Shown piece after piece: positions 25,843-35,476 of a DNA stretch of 48,476 nt. The notes under the pieces are model-generated. The model did not search any database. It saw only the letters and a program-made list of their open reading frames with translations, and was not told the DNA's origin. Where the stretch lies: contig DUBZ01000009.1 in NCBI GenBank assembly GCA_012960035.1, positions 1 through 48,476 of the forward strand, written 5' to 3'. Position 1 is the stretch's first letter. Every line of letters starts with the position of its first letter. Position numbers and translations under genes: made by a program. The stretch comes from Myxococcales bacterium (GTDB taxonomy: Bacteria > Myxococcota_A > UBA9160 > UBA4427).

Positions 25843-27396
<1,554 letters not shown>

Positions 27397-27740
27397 CTGG
27401 GGCCTCCAAGTACAGCCTCTAACCAAGCTCACTCACCGCGCCCCGAACCACGCGAGCTGCTCGTAGAGCGCTCGGTCGGAAAAGCATGAACTCCTCTCGG
27501 CCGAGCGCTCGAACGTGCAAATGTAAGCAAGTCCGCAGCAAGACGAGCCCGCATGGCCGCGGGATCAAGGTCAAGATCGGCGACCGCCAAGAAGAGCGGG
27601 TCGAGTTCACACGCATGCACGCCGTTGCAATCGTGGATGTCCACGGCAAAGCGGAAAACCGATATTCGAGTCCGAAAGTACGTATCACGAAAAGCGGATT
27701 CGACCCGTCAGCGGCCAGTTCGCCTGAGCGTCAGCGACGT
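27397..27740. other. Region without a supportable gene
   Basis: Minus-strand frames here have coding-like composition (for example VADLDLDPAAMRARLAADLL near 27560, and in another frame FMLFRPSALRAARVVRGAV near 27440). They would form one protein only through a frameshift, and I do not recognise the product. It could be a decayed gene downstream of the broken gene at 27741-28259. Confidence 0.35.
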
Positions 27741-28259
27741 TCAGCTTGAGCCAGAGTCACGCTCTGAGCTACGTCGTCGACGGTATGCGAACAGTGCTAG
27801 ACCCACGGCGGGCAGCATTCCGATTCCGGACTCGGTCGTGACAACCGGGGTCCCACTGATCTCAAAGACCAGCCCGGTGGTGGGTTTCTCGCCAACATCG
27901 ACCTCCACCAATTTCAGGGTGCCTGGGTTTGTGGTCGACATGCTGCCGCTCGAATGATTGGCGTAGCGTTGCAAGAGAGGCGGGTGATAGCGAGCCCGAT
28001 CGAGCCGCTCAAATTCCTGAGCGTTGACCTCGAGAATCAAGCCAGTTTCGTCAGCGACCCACTCTTTGAGCTGCAAGCCATCGAAGAAATCCGCAAGTGC
28101 GGGCCCGGCAAGGTCGACGTTTCGGACGTTGCCTTAGGAAGAGTTAATGCTCGTAAGGCCCTCACTTACACTCGAAACCTGCAATGTAAAAGTGCAGGCG
28201 GCACACGCCTCTCCAGCCAAAGTCCAGACCATCGCCATCACAACTAGAATCGCCCACAC
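27741..28259 (-). pseudogene. Exported protein gene with in-frame TAA and C-terminal sorting-like tail
   Basis: A GTG at 28259 with AAGGAG 5-6 nt upstream starts a signal peptide (WAILVVMAMVWTLAGEACA) and continues for 41 codons to TAA at 28134-28136. The same frame then continues uninterrupted for another 130 codons to 27741. The second half ends in TTESGIGMLPAVGLALFAYRRRR, a hydrophobic helix plus arginine cluster as in PEP-CTERM-like sorting signals, although a clear PEP motif is missing. The intact signal peptide and ribosome binding site upstream, and the matching exported-protein tail downstream, argue for one gene of about 172 residues broken by a nonsense mutation or a sequencing error. 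Function unknown. The carotenoid oxygenase gene diverges from it. Confidence 0.6.
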
Positions 28260-28455
28260 GTTTGCTCCTTCGTCGCTTCACGGTGCATCGGCTGCACCTA
28301 CGACACAGAACAATGTGGTTCCCGACCGTCAATTGTGGCAATGGACCGCGACAGCTTCGCGGCTTTGCGACGACCACAGCTCCCGCTAGCGCGTTGACGC
28401 ACCCTGCTTACGACATAGAGTGTTCCCCTTCACGTGGGACGCCGGAGAAACGCAC

Positions 28456-29922
28456 ATGGAAGTCAAGGTTCATCAAAGGTTTACGTCGGGCCTGCCGGAA
28501 GGGGACGTACATCCGTATCGCTCGGGCGCTTGGCGTCCTCAGCACACGGAGTACGACGCCTGGAACCTCGACGTCGTTGGTGAGATCCCCAGCGATCTTA
28601 ACGGCGTGTACTTGCGCAACACCGAAAACCCACTCTTCGAGCCCATCAAGCGATACCATCCCTTCGACGGTGACGGCATGCTGCACGCGATGTCGTTCGA
28701 AGCAGGAAGCGCGCGCTATGCCAACCGCTTCGTACGCACGGAGGGTTTCCTCGCCGAGCAAGACGCGCGACACAGCCTTTGGGCCGGCATCACCGAGCAT
28801 CCCTCGAACGCGATCGCCCAAAAAGGTTGGGGTGCACGGACATTTCTGAAGGATTCCGCAAGCACCGACGTGATCGTACACGGCGGCAAGGCGCTGGCGA
28901 GCTTTTACCAATGCGGCGAGCTGTATCAGTTGGACCCGCGTGATCTGAAGGACCTTGGAAGAGCCACTTTCGGCGGTCACTTTCCGAAGGAAGGCGTGTC
29001 GGCCCATTCCAAGATCGACGAGCACACGGGTGAGCTTTTATTCTTCAACTACTGCACGGAAGCCCCGTTCATGAAGTACGGCGTCGTCAATCGCGAGGGC
29101 TCGCTTACGAATTATGTCGACGTCCCGTTGCCCGGGCCAAGACTGCCCCACGACATGGCCTTCACCGAAAATTGGACGATCCTAAACGACCTCCCACTAT
29201 TTTGGGATCCCGAGGCCCTGGCCGCCGGCCACTACTCCAATCGCTTCAACCGAGACCTACCCAGCCGCTTCGCACTGATCCCCCGCCATGGTGGCACCGC
29301 CGACATACGCTGGTTCGAAGCAGACCCTACCTTTATTTTGCATTTCGCCAACGCCTACGAGGACGGTGACGAAATCGTGTTGGATGGATTTTTCCAGCAC
29401 AATCCAACCGCGCGAGGAATCCCGCGGTCGCCGCCAGAACTCAAAGGCTTCGAAACCCTGGACATGAACGTCCTCGAAGCCCGCGCACATCGCTGGCGGT
29501 TCAACCTCACAACGGGCGAGACGAAAGAAGGGTCTCTTAGCGATCGCTGCGCCGAATTCCCAATGATCAACGGTCGCCACGCGGGGCGCCGTCATCGTTT
29601 CACCTACAACGCAGTCTGTGCTCCGTCTTTGTTCGCCTTCAATGGCTTGATCAAGCACGACGTCGACACGGGCTACGAAGAAGTCGCCTCGTTCCCGGAC
29701 GGTGTATTCATCAGCGAATCCGTCATGGCACCTCGAGACAATGCGAGCCACGAAGACGACGGCTACGTACTGACTTTTTCGACCGACCTGATACGAGACG
29801 TCTCCGAATGTCTGGTCTTCGATGCAAAGGCCATCACGCTGGACCCAGTCGCTCGAATTCGACTGCCCGAGCGCATCGCAAGCGGAACCCATGCGACCTG
29901 GGCCCCAGCAGCCGACTTGTAA
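28456..29922 (+). CDS. Carotenoid oxygenase family protein
   Basis: This is a 488-aa member of the RPE65/carotenoid-cleavage family, which splits carotenoids or related stilbenoids using Fe(II) held by four His. The family landmarks are LNGVYLRNTENPLFEP and YHPFDGDGMLHAM near the N-terminus. Candidate ligand His residues lie in VSAHSKIDEHTGE, LPHDMAFTEN, ILHFANAYEDGDEIVLDG and the C-terminal ASGTHATWAP. I use ATG 28456 with GGAG upstream; an in-frame GTG at 28420 is possible. No signal peptide is seen. The actual substrate, and whether a carotenoid pathway exists, cannot be judged from this window. Confidence 0.92.
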   Translation: MEVKVHQRFTSGLPEGDVHPYRSGAWRPQHTEYDAWNLDVVGEIPSDLNGVYLRNTENPLFEPIKRYHPFDGDGMLHAMSFEAGSARYANRFVRTEGFLAEQDARHSLWAGITEHPSNAIAQKGWGARTFLKDSASTDVIVHGGKALASFYQCGELYQLDPRDLKDLGRATFGGHFPKEGVSAHSKIDEHTGELLFFNYCTEAPFMKYGVVNREGSLTNYVDVPLPGPRLPHDMAFTENWTILNDLPLFWDPEALAAGHYSNRFNRDLPSRFALIPRHGGTADIRWFEADPTFILHFANAYEDGDEIVLDGFFQHNPTARGIPRSPPELKGFETLDMNVLEARAHRWRFNLTTGETKEGSLSDRCAEFPMINGRHAGRRHRFTYNAVCAPSLFAFNGLIKHDVDTGYEEVASFPDGVFISESVMAPRDNASHEDDGYVLTFSTDLIRDVSECLVFDAKAITLDPVARIRLPERIASGTHATWAPAADL

Positions 29923-30042
29923 CGCGTGCCCCGAGCCACCCCCGTCGATTGCGCATATACTGGCTCCCTTCGAGGGACCACTCGAGACGAGTAGCCAACC
30001 GGAAGCAAACGAAAGAACATGGAACTGGGAGAAATGCGCGCG

Positions 30043-30999
30043 ATGAAAGTCTTGGTAACTGGAGCCGCGGGCTTCATTGGGTCGAATCTGTGTGAAGCCC
30101 TGCTCGCCCGGGGAGACGAAGTCATCGCGGTCGACAATTTCAACGACTTCTATGACCCCGGCCGTAAACATGCAAATGTCGCAGGCTACCGCGAGCATCC
30201 CAGTTGCATCTTCGCAGAAGCAGACATCACCGACGCGAAAACCATTGCCAACTTGTTTGAAACACACCGCCCAGACGCGACGGCGCATTTGGCCGCGTAT
30301 GGGAACGTCCGATACTCCATCGGCCGGGCGCCGCTCTACACAGACGTCAACATCGTAGGTTCGATTAACGTGCTCGAAGCCGCGCGCAAGAACGACTGCA
30401 ACCGGTTCGTGTTCGCGTCGACATCGTCGGCGTACGGCAACACCGAACAACTTCCCTTCCTCGAAACTGACCCCGCGAACCTTCCCCTCGCGCCATACCC
30501 GGCTTCGAAGAAGGCGATCGAAGTCATGGGGCACACCTATACGAACCTGCACGACATGAATTTTACTGCGGTTCGATTCTTCAGCGTGTACGGTCCGCGC
30601 GGCCGTCCGGACATGATGCCCTTCATGGTGACGGACCGAATTTACCGGGGAGAACCAATCATACTATTCGATGCTGGCCGCATGAAGCGCGACTGGACAT
30701 ACATCGACGATATTGTGTCCGGCGTAATCTTGGCCCTCGAAGCCGAACTCGGGTTTGAGATCATCAACCTTGGCCGCGGTGAGCCCGTGCTCATGAGCGA
30801 CTTTGTGTCCGTGGTCGAAGGCTTGATCGGGAAACCCGCCATCCTCGAGACACCCGACGCGCCGCCAAGCGAGCCAAAGGTCACTTTTGCCAACATCGAT
30901 AAGGCGCAACAGCTCCTGGGATATTCGCCTCGCACACAAGTCGAAGCCGGACTCGAAAAACTTTGGCATTGGTACCGGGACGAAGTCGCCAACGGGTAG
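30043..30999 (+). CDS. NAD-dependent epimerase/dehydratase (UDP-glucuronate epimerase-like)
   Basis: This is a 318-aa extended short-chain dehydrogenase. The NAD-binding motif GAAGFIGSN is at the N-terminus, the catalytic Ser is in ASTSSAYGN (about residue 130), and the Tyr-Lys pair is in YPASKKAIEVM. VRFFSVYGPRGRPDMMPFM and GRMKRDWTYIDDIV resemble the nucleotide-sugar 4-epimerases acting on UDP-glucuronate/galacturonate. It probably supplies a sugar for lipopolysaccharide or exopolysaccharide. ATG 30043 is the family-like start (MKVLVTG); in-frame ATGs at 30019 and 30034 are possible. A TATACT at about 29955-29965 could be a -10 box, but no -35 partner is clear. Confidence 0.9.
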   Translation: MKVLVTGAAGFIGSNLCEALLARGDEVIAVDNFNDFYDPGRKHANVAGYREHPSCIFAEADITDAKTIANLFETHRPDATAHLAAYGNVRYSIGRAPLYTDVNIVGSINVLEAARKNDCNRFVFASTSSAYGNTEQLPFLETDPANLPLAPYPASKKAIEVMGHTYTNLHDMNFTAVRFFSVYGPRGRPDMMPFMVTDRIYRGEPIILFDAGRMKRDWTYIDDIVSGVILALEAELGFEIINLGRGEPVLMSDFVSVVEGLIGKPAILETPDAPPSEPKVTFANIDKAQQLLGYSPRTQVEAGLEKLWHWYRDEVANG

Positions 31000-31087
31000 A
31001 GCACTTTGGCGTACAGGTATGGATGCGACGTGCGGGTGCGGGAACATTGAGCCGGAAATTCAAAATAAGGCGCCGGTGTTCGTTGCG

Positions 31088-32113
31088 CTAAAGCCCGAGT
31101 CTTGCGCGAACCCGAGCCACGACCAGGGCGAGTCGGCTCTGAGGCTTTCGGCTCGAAGCAGCACCCCGCCGCCTTTCGCTCGCCTTTTTGATTAACGCCT
31201 GAGCAAACGAACGCCCGTCGTAGCGGGCCAGTAGCGTCATCGCTTCACCGCAAGGCGGGCAGCCATCCAGGTGACGCATCAGCAACACGTACTGAGAATA
31301 TGCAAGCCCCTCCCCGTCCCGGTGCAACGCGATCAGGTCGTCGGCGCTTGGATGTCGATGCGTGCCGTCACATGCTGCACGCACCAACAGCTCGACCGCC
31401 GACCAGTTCGAAACCACGACCGAGCAGTCGAGACACACTGGATAGTGGGCTCGAAATTCGCTCCAGGCATCGAGATGAGGCTCGACGAGAAACGCGGGCA
31501 AGTCCAACTCAAGAGATTTAAAACAACTCTTCACCCGCTGGTCCGCATTGTCGCGAGGCGGTCCAGTGGCTTGCGAACAACGTTCTCTTAAGTCCCAAAT
31601 GCTCTCGCGCAGAAAGCGTTTCACCATGCGCAAAGGAAGCTTCCGCTCGGCTGCAACTTGATCGAAGCTGCGCCCCTCGCCGTAGACGTCACGAATGACT
31701 TGAGATCGTTGCTCTGGAAGCTTCCCGACTTCGACTTCATAGGTCGCAACGTCACGGTTGCGCATGGGAGCCCAACGTTCTCCCATGCGACTACTTTCAC
31801 ACCATGGCAGCGCACCGTCGTTGTCCCATTCGGTCTTTGCCCGCAGGGAGTCGCTGAGGCCGTCAAGAGTTTCACGTCGCAGTCTCGCTTCGAATTCCGT
31901 GTCGTGGGCGGCAGGAGAGCCGAGCAGTTCTCCCAAAACCTCCTCGACGAGCCCGTCCCACCGGTCGCCGAAGTCGTACGCACGGTATTCAACGAGCAGC
32001 GTTGTGATCATGCGCGTCGACTTCACGAGCGCGACGCTCGAGCCGTCCCGCAAATTCGAAATCAAGCTCTCACTCGAATCGTCTTGCGAAGAGTGTGATG
32101 AGGCTGGCTGCAC
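31088..32113 (-). CDS. ECF-like sigma factor with two C-terminal zinc-finger motifs
   Basis: The product is 341 aa. The first 70 or so residues resemble a divergent sigma region 2 (SLISNLRDGSSVALVK and WDGLVEEVLGEL). Residues about 130-180 form region 4 (LPEQRSQVIRDVYGEGRSFD and VAAERKLPLRMVKRFLRES). The second half carries two HxxxCxxC motifs, HYPVCLDC at about residue 223 and HLDGCPPC at about 281. The latter sits in a full zf-HC2 context (HPSADDLIAL before it), the fold used by anti-sigma factors. No membrane helix is present. A sigma factor and its zinc-binding regulator thus appear to be one chain. Start GTG 32113 has no clear ribosome binding site; GTG 32026 is an alternative. It is divergent from the FHA gene. 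Confidence 0.75.
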   Translation of the reverse strand: MQPASSHSSQDDSSESLISNLRDGSSVALVKSTRMITTLLVEYRAYDFGDRWDGLVEEVLGELLGSPAAHDTEFEARLRRETLDGLSDSLRAKTEWDNDGALPWCESSRMGERWAPMRNRDVATYEVEVGKLPEQRSQVIRDVYGEGRSFDQVAAERKLPLRMVKRFLRESIWDLRERCSQATGPPRDNADQRVKSCFKSLELDLPAFLVEPHLDAWSEFRAHYPVCLDCSVVVSNWSAVELLVRAACDGTHRHPSADDLIALHRDGEGLAYSQYVLLMRHLDGCPPCGEAMTLLARYDGRSFAQALIKKASERRRGAASSRKPQSRLALVVARVRARLGL

Positions 32114-32472
32114 GAGCGAAACATATCACGGTGTCGACGGCGCGCGGCACTTGATCTTGAACTCACAGATTCCAACTCGGCGAAGGGCTTCGCCGCCACC
32201 ATGATCAAAACCGCGTGAGAACGTACGTTTGGATTCATAGTTGCTCCCCACTCACGGAATACAGGCGAAGAGAGATCTCGCACTTCAAAAGACGCAGGCC
32301 TTCACAACGGCGCGAAATCAGCGTCGATGCATCTTTCGTGGCTGAGGGGCGCCCACACGCAGTGGGCATTCCCCGCACCGGCAGCGCCAAACTGGTAACT
32401 TGCGCATCACACCCGCTACTCTTTCGGTACCGCACTCCCCTTTCTCAAACTTGCACCGGAGATGATCAGGCT
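32114..32472. other. Divergent region between sigma-factor and FHA genes
   Basis: These 359 nt lie between the two divergent starts. The plus-strand frame of the FHA gene is open back to 32215, but that extension is Arg-rich and unlike the protein family, so I treat it as untranslated. No clear promoter pair was identified. Confidence 0.4.
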
Positions 32473-33948
32473 TTGAAGCGCTGGCTCAGATCGCGGATTA
32501 AGAAGACTGCGGAGTCTGAAGATCGACGCGGCATCGAGCTGCTTGTGCTCGCAGGCGTCGACACGGGACAAAAGTTTACGATCGACGCTGACGAGGTCAC
32601 GATCGGTCGGGTGCTCGACGACAGCGAGCTCACCGGCGGAGTCCTTTTGCGCGACGCAACGGTGTCGGCACGTCAGGCGCTCATCCGATACGAACACGGG
32701 GACTATACCGTCGTCCATCTACAAGAAGCCACGAACCCAACGATGGTGAATGGCGATGCGGTGGACTCCGCTATTCTGATTCCGGGGTCGCGGATTCAAA
32801 TCGGTCGAGTCGTGTTGGACGTGCGCGCAAACGACGGAACCGGCTTGGCCGACTTCACGCAGCGATACGCCCCGGCCGTCCCTTTGAAACAGCCCGACAA
32901 AACAGACTCCCAGTTTGTGCCCGAGATTGTCGAACCTCCAACCGCCGAAATCAAACTTGGCGACATGTTGGAGGGCCCACGCCCGGACAGTGAGATCGGC
33001 TGGGTTGAAGTTCGCGAAGATCCGGAATCCAACGACACCGTCCGTCACTCATTGCGAACCGGTCGCACCGTCATTGGCCGCAGCGCTGGATGCGACCTGC
33101 GCGTTGCAGAACTCAGCGTGTCGCGTCAGCACGCTGAGATCACGTGGGAAGGCCAAAACCTCGTGCTCGTCCACAAGAGCGGCACAAACATCACGATGGT
33201 GAATAGACAGGCCGTGACCGACCGCATGGTGTTGCAGGACGGCGACGAGATCGTGCTGGCCGGGCGGGTCACCATGACACTCCACCTCGAAGCGAGTCAT
33301 CGCAAAGCGGCGGCAAAGAAGACGAAGAAGACGACAAATGTTTCTTCGGTCGCCCGGGGCTCATCCCCCGAACCGTCCGGTTTGCGAGGTGCGATGGAGC
33401 AGAAGGCGGCACTCGAACGACGAATCACCGAAGACTTTTCCGTGTTCGGAAGTTTCGTCGACATCGACGTTGTCAATTCCATGGGCATGAAGACGAACAT
33501 CAAAGAGCCCGTGCGCATCATCTTGAGTTTCGAACGCTTCAGAACATTTATTGCGGGGATCGTGAGCGAGTTCGAAGGCCATGTATTGAACAGCAATGGC
33601 GACGAACTGATGTGCTTCTTCGAGTCGAGTCACAATGCGGTGCGCGCGGGGAGCGCAGTCTTCGCTCGACTCGCAGACTTCAATAAAAACGAAAATACCC
33701 TCGATTCACCTTTTTGCTTTCGCATCGGTGTTCACACCGGGCAGTCCCTCGTCGATCTGAAAAAGGGCATTGCCTATAGCGCGACTCTCGACATGGCGGG
33801 GCACTTGCAAAAGGTGGCACCGACCAACCGCATGGCGATTTCCGAGCCGACGATGGCCTCGCTCCCGGCGGGCCTGCCCTTCAAGCACGAAGGCACCCTA
33901 GGCCGCGAAGCGCTTGCTTACTATTTGCTCGAAGGCTTTCTCGACTGA
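32473..33948 (+). CDS. Double-FHA protein with degenerate class III cyclase domain
   Basis: The product is 491 aa. Two forkhead-associated domains, which bind phosphothreonine peptides, lie at about residues 20-110 and 175-265; the second has the canonical GRSAGCDL and SVSRQHAEI core. A low-complexity Lys-rich linker leads to a nucleotide-cyclase homology domain (about 320-485). The two metal-binding Asp positions are kept (SFVDIDVVNS and NSNGDELMCFF). The transition-state Asn and Arg of the family's VNLAARL motif are replaced (TLDMAGHL), so cyclase activity is doubtful. Start TTG 32473 (KRWLRSRIKK) has GGAG 11 nt upstream. It is divergent from the zinc-finger sigma gene and ends 34 nt from convergent murA. 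I infer a phosphorylation-dependent signalling scaffold. Confidence 0.82.
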   Translation: MKRWLRSRIKKTAESEDRRGIELLVLAGVDTGQKFTIDADEVTIGRVLDDSELTGGVLLRDATVSARQALIRYEHGDYTVVHLQEATNPTMVNGDAVDSAILIPGSRIQIGRVVLDVRANDGTGLADFTQRYAPAVPLKQPDKTDSQFVPEIVEPPTAEIKLGDMLEGPRPDSEIGWVEVREDPESNDTVRHSLRTGRTVIGRSAGCDLRVAELSVSRQHAEITWEGQNLVLVHKSGTNITMVNRQAVTDRMVLQDGDEIVLAGRVTMTLHLEASHRKAAAKKTKKTTNVSSVARGSSPEPSGLRGAMEQKAALERRITEDFSVFGSFVDIDVVNSMGMKTNIKEPVRIILSFERFRTFIAGIVSEFEGHVLNSNGDELMCFFESSHNAVRAGSAVFARLADFNKNENTLDSPFCFRIGVHTGQSLVDLKKGIAYSATLDMAGHLQKVAPTNRMAISEPTMASLPAGLPFKHEGTLGREALAYYLLEGFLD

Positions 33949-33982
33949 ACGGGGTCCAAAGCGCTTCACCAAACGCGACCTA

Positions 33983-35263
33983 CTAGTCGTCCTCGCGTTC
34001 GATCCCCGCACCGAGCGCCTGCAGTTTCCCGACGATATCCTCGTACCCACGGTCCACGATCTCGGCGTTCTGCACCACGCTCGGCCGATTGCTCGCGCAC
34101 AAGGCCGCGATGATCATGGCCATGCCTGCACGGATGTCGGGACTGCGCACCGTCTGACCGACTAGCGGCGTCCTGCCCGACACGATCACGCGATGTGGAT
34201 CGCACACGATGATGTTCGCGCCCATTTGAATCAGGGGATCGACGAAGTACATCCGGCTTTCGAAGAGCTTCTCAAAGAAAAGCACTGAGCCCTGTGCTTG
34301 GGTCGCGAGCACGAGCATGCTGCTCATGAGGTCTGACGGAAACTGCGGCCACGGGCCGTCATCGACTTGGGGCGTCTTGCCACCGACGTCCTGACGAATT
34401 CGCGGTACCTGATCCCCGGCGAGATAGATCGAGTCGGGGCCGACTTCGAGAACGAGACCGAAGCGTTCGAACACCCGATTGATCATCCAGAAGTGCCCCC
34501 CGCGGATGCCTTCAACCACCATCTCACCACCGAGCGCAGCGCCTAAGGCGAGATAGCTCCCTGCCTCGATGTGATCGCCTTCGATGCGATGTTGGGTGCC
34601 ATTCAATCGATCGACACCGGTCACGATCAGGGTATTGGTCCCCACCCCAGAAATGTCGGCACCCATCTTCGTCAGCAGTGCGGCGAGGTCCTGCACGTGA
34701 GGTTCGCTCGCAGCGTTCCGAATTTCGGTGACACCCTCAGCGAGGACTGCGGCCATCATGATGTGTTCGGTGGCAGTGACACTCGCCTCGTCGAAGAAGA
34801 GGATGCTGCCCCGCATTCCTTCTTCTGCGGAAAGCTTGAAGGTCTCGGGGTCGACCTGACACCCCAGCTTTTCGAAACCGTAAAAATGGGCGTCGAGCCT
34901 GCGGCGCCCGATCATGTCGCCGCCGGGTTGATGTACGTGCGCCACCGCAACGCGATGAAGCAGTGGCGCGACAAACAAAAAGCTCGTGCGGTTTTTCTCG
35001 CACAGCTCCCAGGGGATCTCGTGGGTCGCGATTTCCCGGGCTCGGATCCGAACCGTCGAACCTTCGCGGTCGACTTCAGCCCCCAGATAACGCGCAATTT
35101 CGAGCATCGACGCGACGTCCCGAATGCCCGGTACGTTTTCGAGCACGACTTCTTCGTCGGTCAACATCGCCGCAGCGATCATCGGCAGCGACGCGTTCTT
35201 ATTCCCACTGACGCGGACATGCCCCTTGATGGGCTGCCCGCCGTGGATCACGAATTTACTCAT
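33983..35263 (-). CDS. murA: UDP-N-acetylglucosamine 1-carboxyvinyltransferase with Cys-to-Asp active site
   Basis: The product is 426 aa, the usual length. It catalyses enolpyruvyl transfer to UDP-GlcNAc, the first step of peptidoglycan synthesis. Substrate-binding VSGNKNASLPMIAAAML at the N-terminus, SVTATEHIMMAAVLAEG, and the C-terminal RAGMAMIIAAL are present. In the mobile loop the E. coli catalytic Cys115 position is Asp116 here (QPGGDMIGRRRLD), while the loop Arg is kept. Asp at this site is known from Mycobacterium and Chlamydia and makes the enzyme insensitive to fosfomycin. I use ATG 35263 with AGAGGGGGG just upstream; a longer in-frame extension to 35326 is unlikely. The gene stands alone, convergent with the FHA gene and divergent from topB-recQ. 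Confidence 0.95.
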   Translation of the reverse strand: MSKFVIHGGQPIKGHVRVSGNKNASLPMIAAAMLTDEEVVLENVPGIRDVASMLEIARYLGAEVDREGSTVRIRAREIATHEIPWELCEKNRTSFLFVAPLLHRVAVAHVHQPGGDMIGRRRLDAHFYGFEKLGCQVDPETFKLSAEEGMRGSILFFDEASVTATEHIMMAAVLAEGVTEIRNAASEPHVQDLAALLTKMGADISGVGTNTLIVTGVDRLNGTQHRIEGDHIEAGSYLALGAALGGEMVVEGIRGGHFWMINRVFERFGLVLEVGPDSIYLAGDQVPRIRQDVGGKTPQVDDGPWPQFPSDLMSSMLVLATQAQGSVLFFEKLFESRMYFVDPLIQMGANIIVCDPHRVIVSGRTPLVGQTVRSPDIRAGMAMIIAALCASNRPSVVQNAEIVDRGYEDIVGKLQALGAGIEREDD

Positions 35264-35476
35264 GTTCCCCCCCTCTCGCGGCGCACCGCGCGTTCGGATA
35301 ATGCGCGCCCGATGACGACCCAGCAACCTTTATCCCCGCATTTCCCCACACCGCGCTACCCTCGAAGCGCGCTCCCCCCGCGCAGTCCCCATTTTGAGCG
35401 ATCCATTACCGATCGTTACGGCGGAGCATAAAGAACACGTGATCCAGGCCAGCATCACGGACTTGGGTGGGATGCG

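Noticed and set aside
27411..27740. Minus-strand frames possibly forming one frameshifted gene
   Set aside because: Coding-like in places, but the product is unrecognised and the join is speculative.
28134..28136. TAA in the exported-protein gene as recoded sense codon
   Set aside because: TAA ends other genes normally here (serA, pgl) and no recoding of TAA is expected in bacteria.
29257..30552. Long open frame on the minus strand
   Set aside because: It runs antisense to the carotenoid oxygenase and epimerase genes, whose family motifs are certain, and its translation is not protein-like. Such frames are common in GC-rich DNA.
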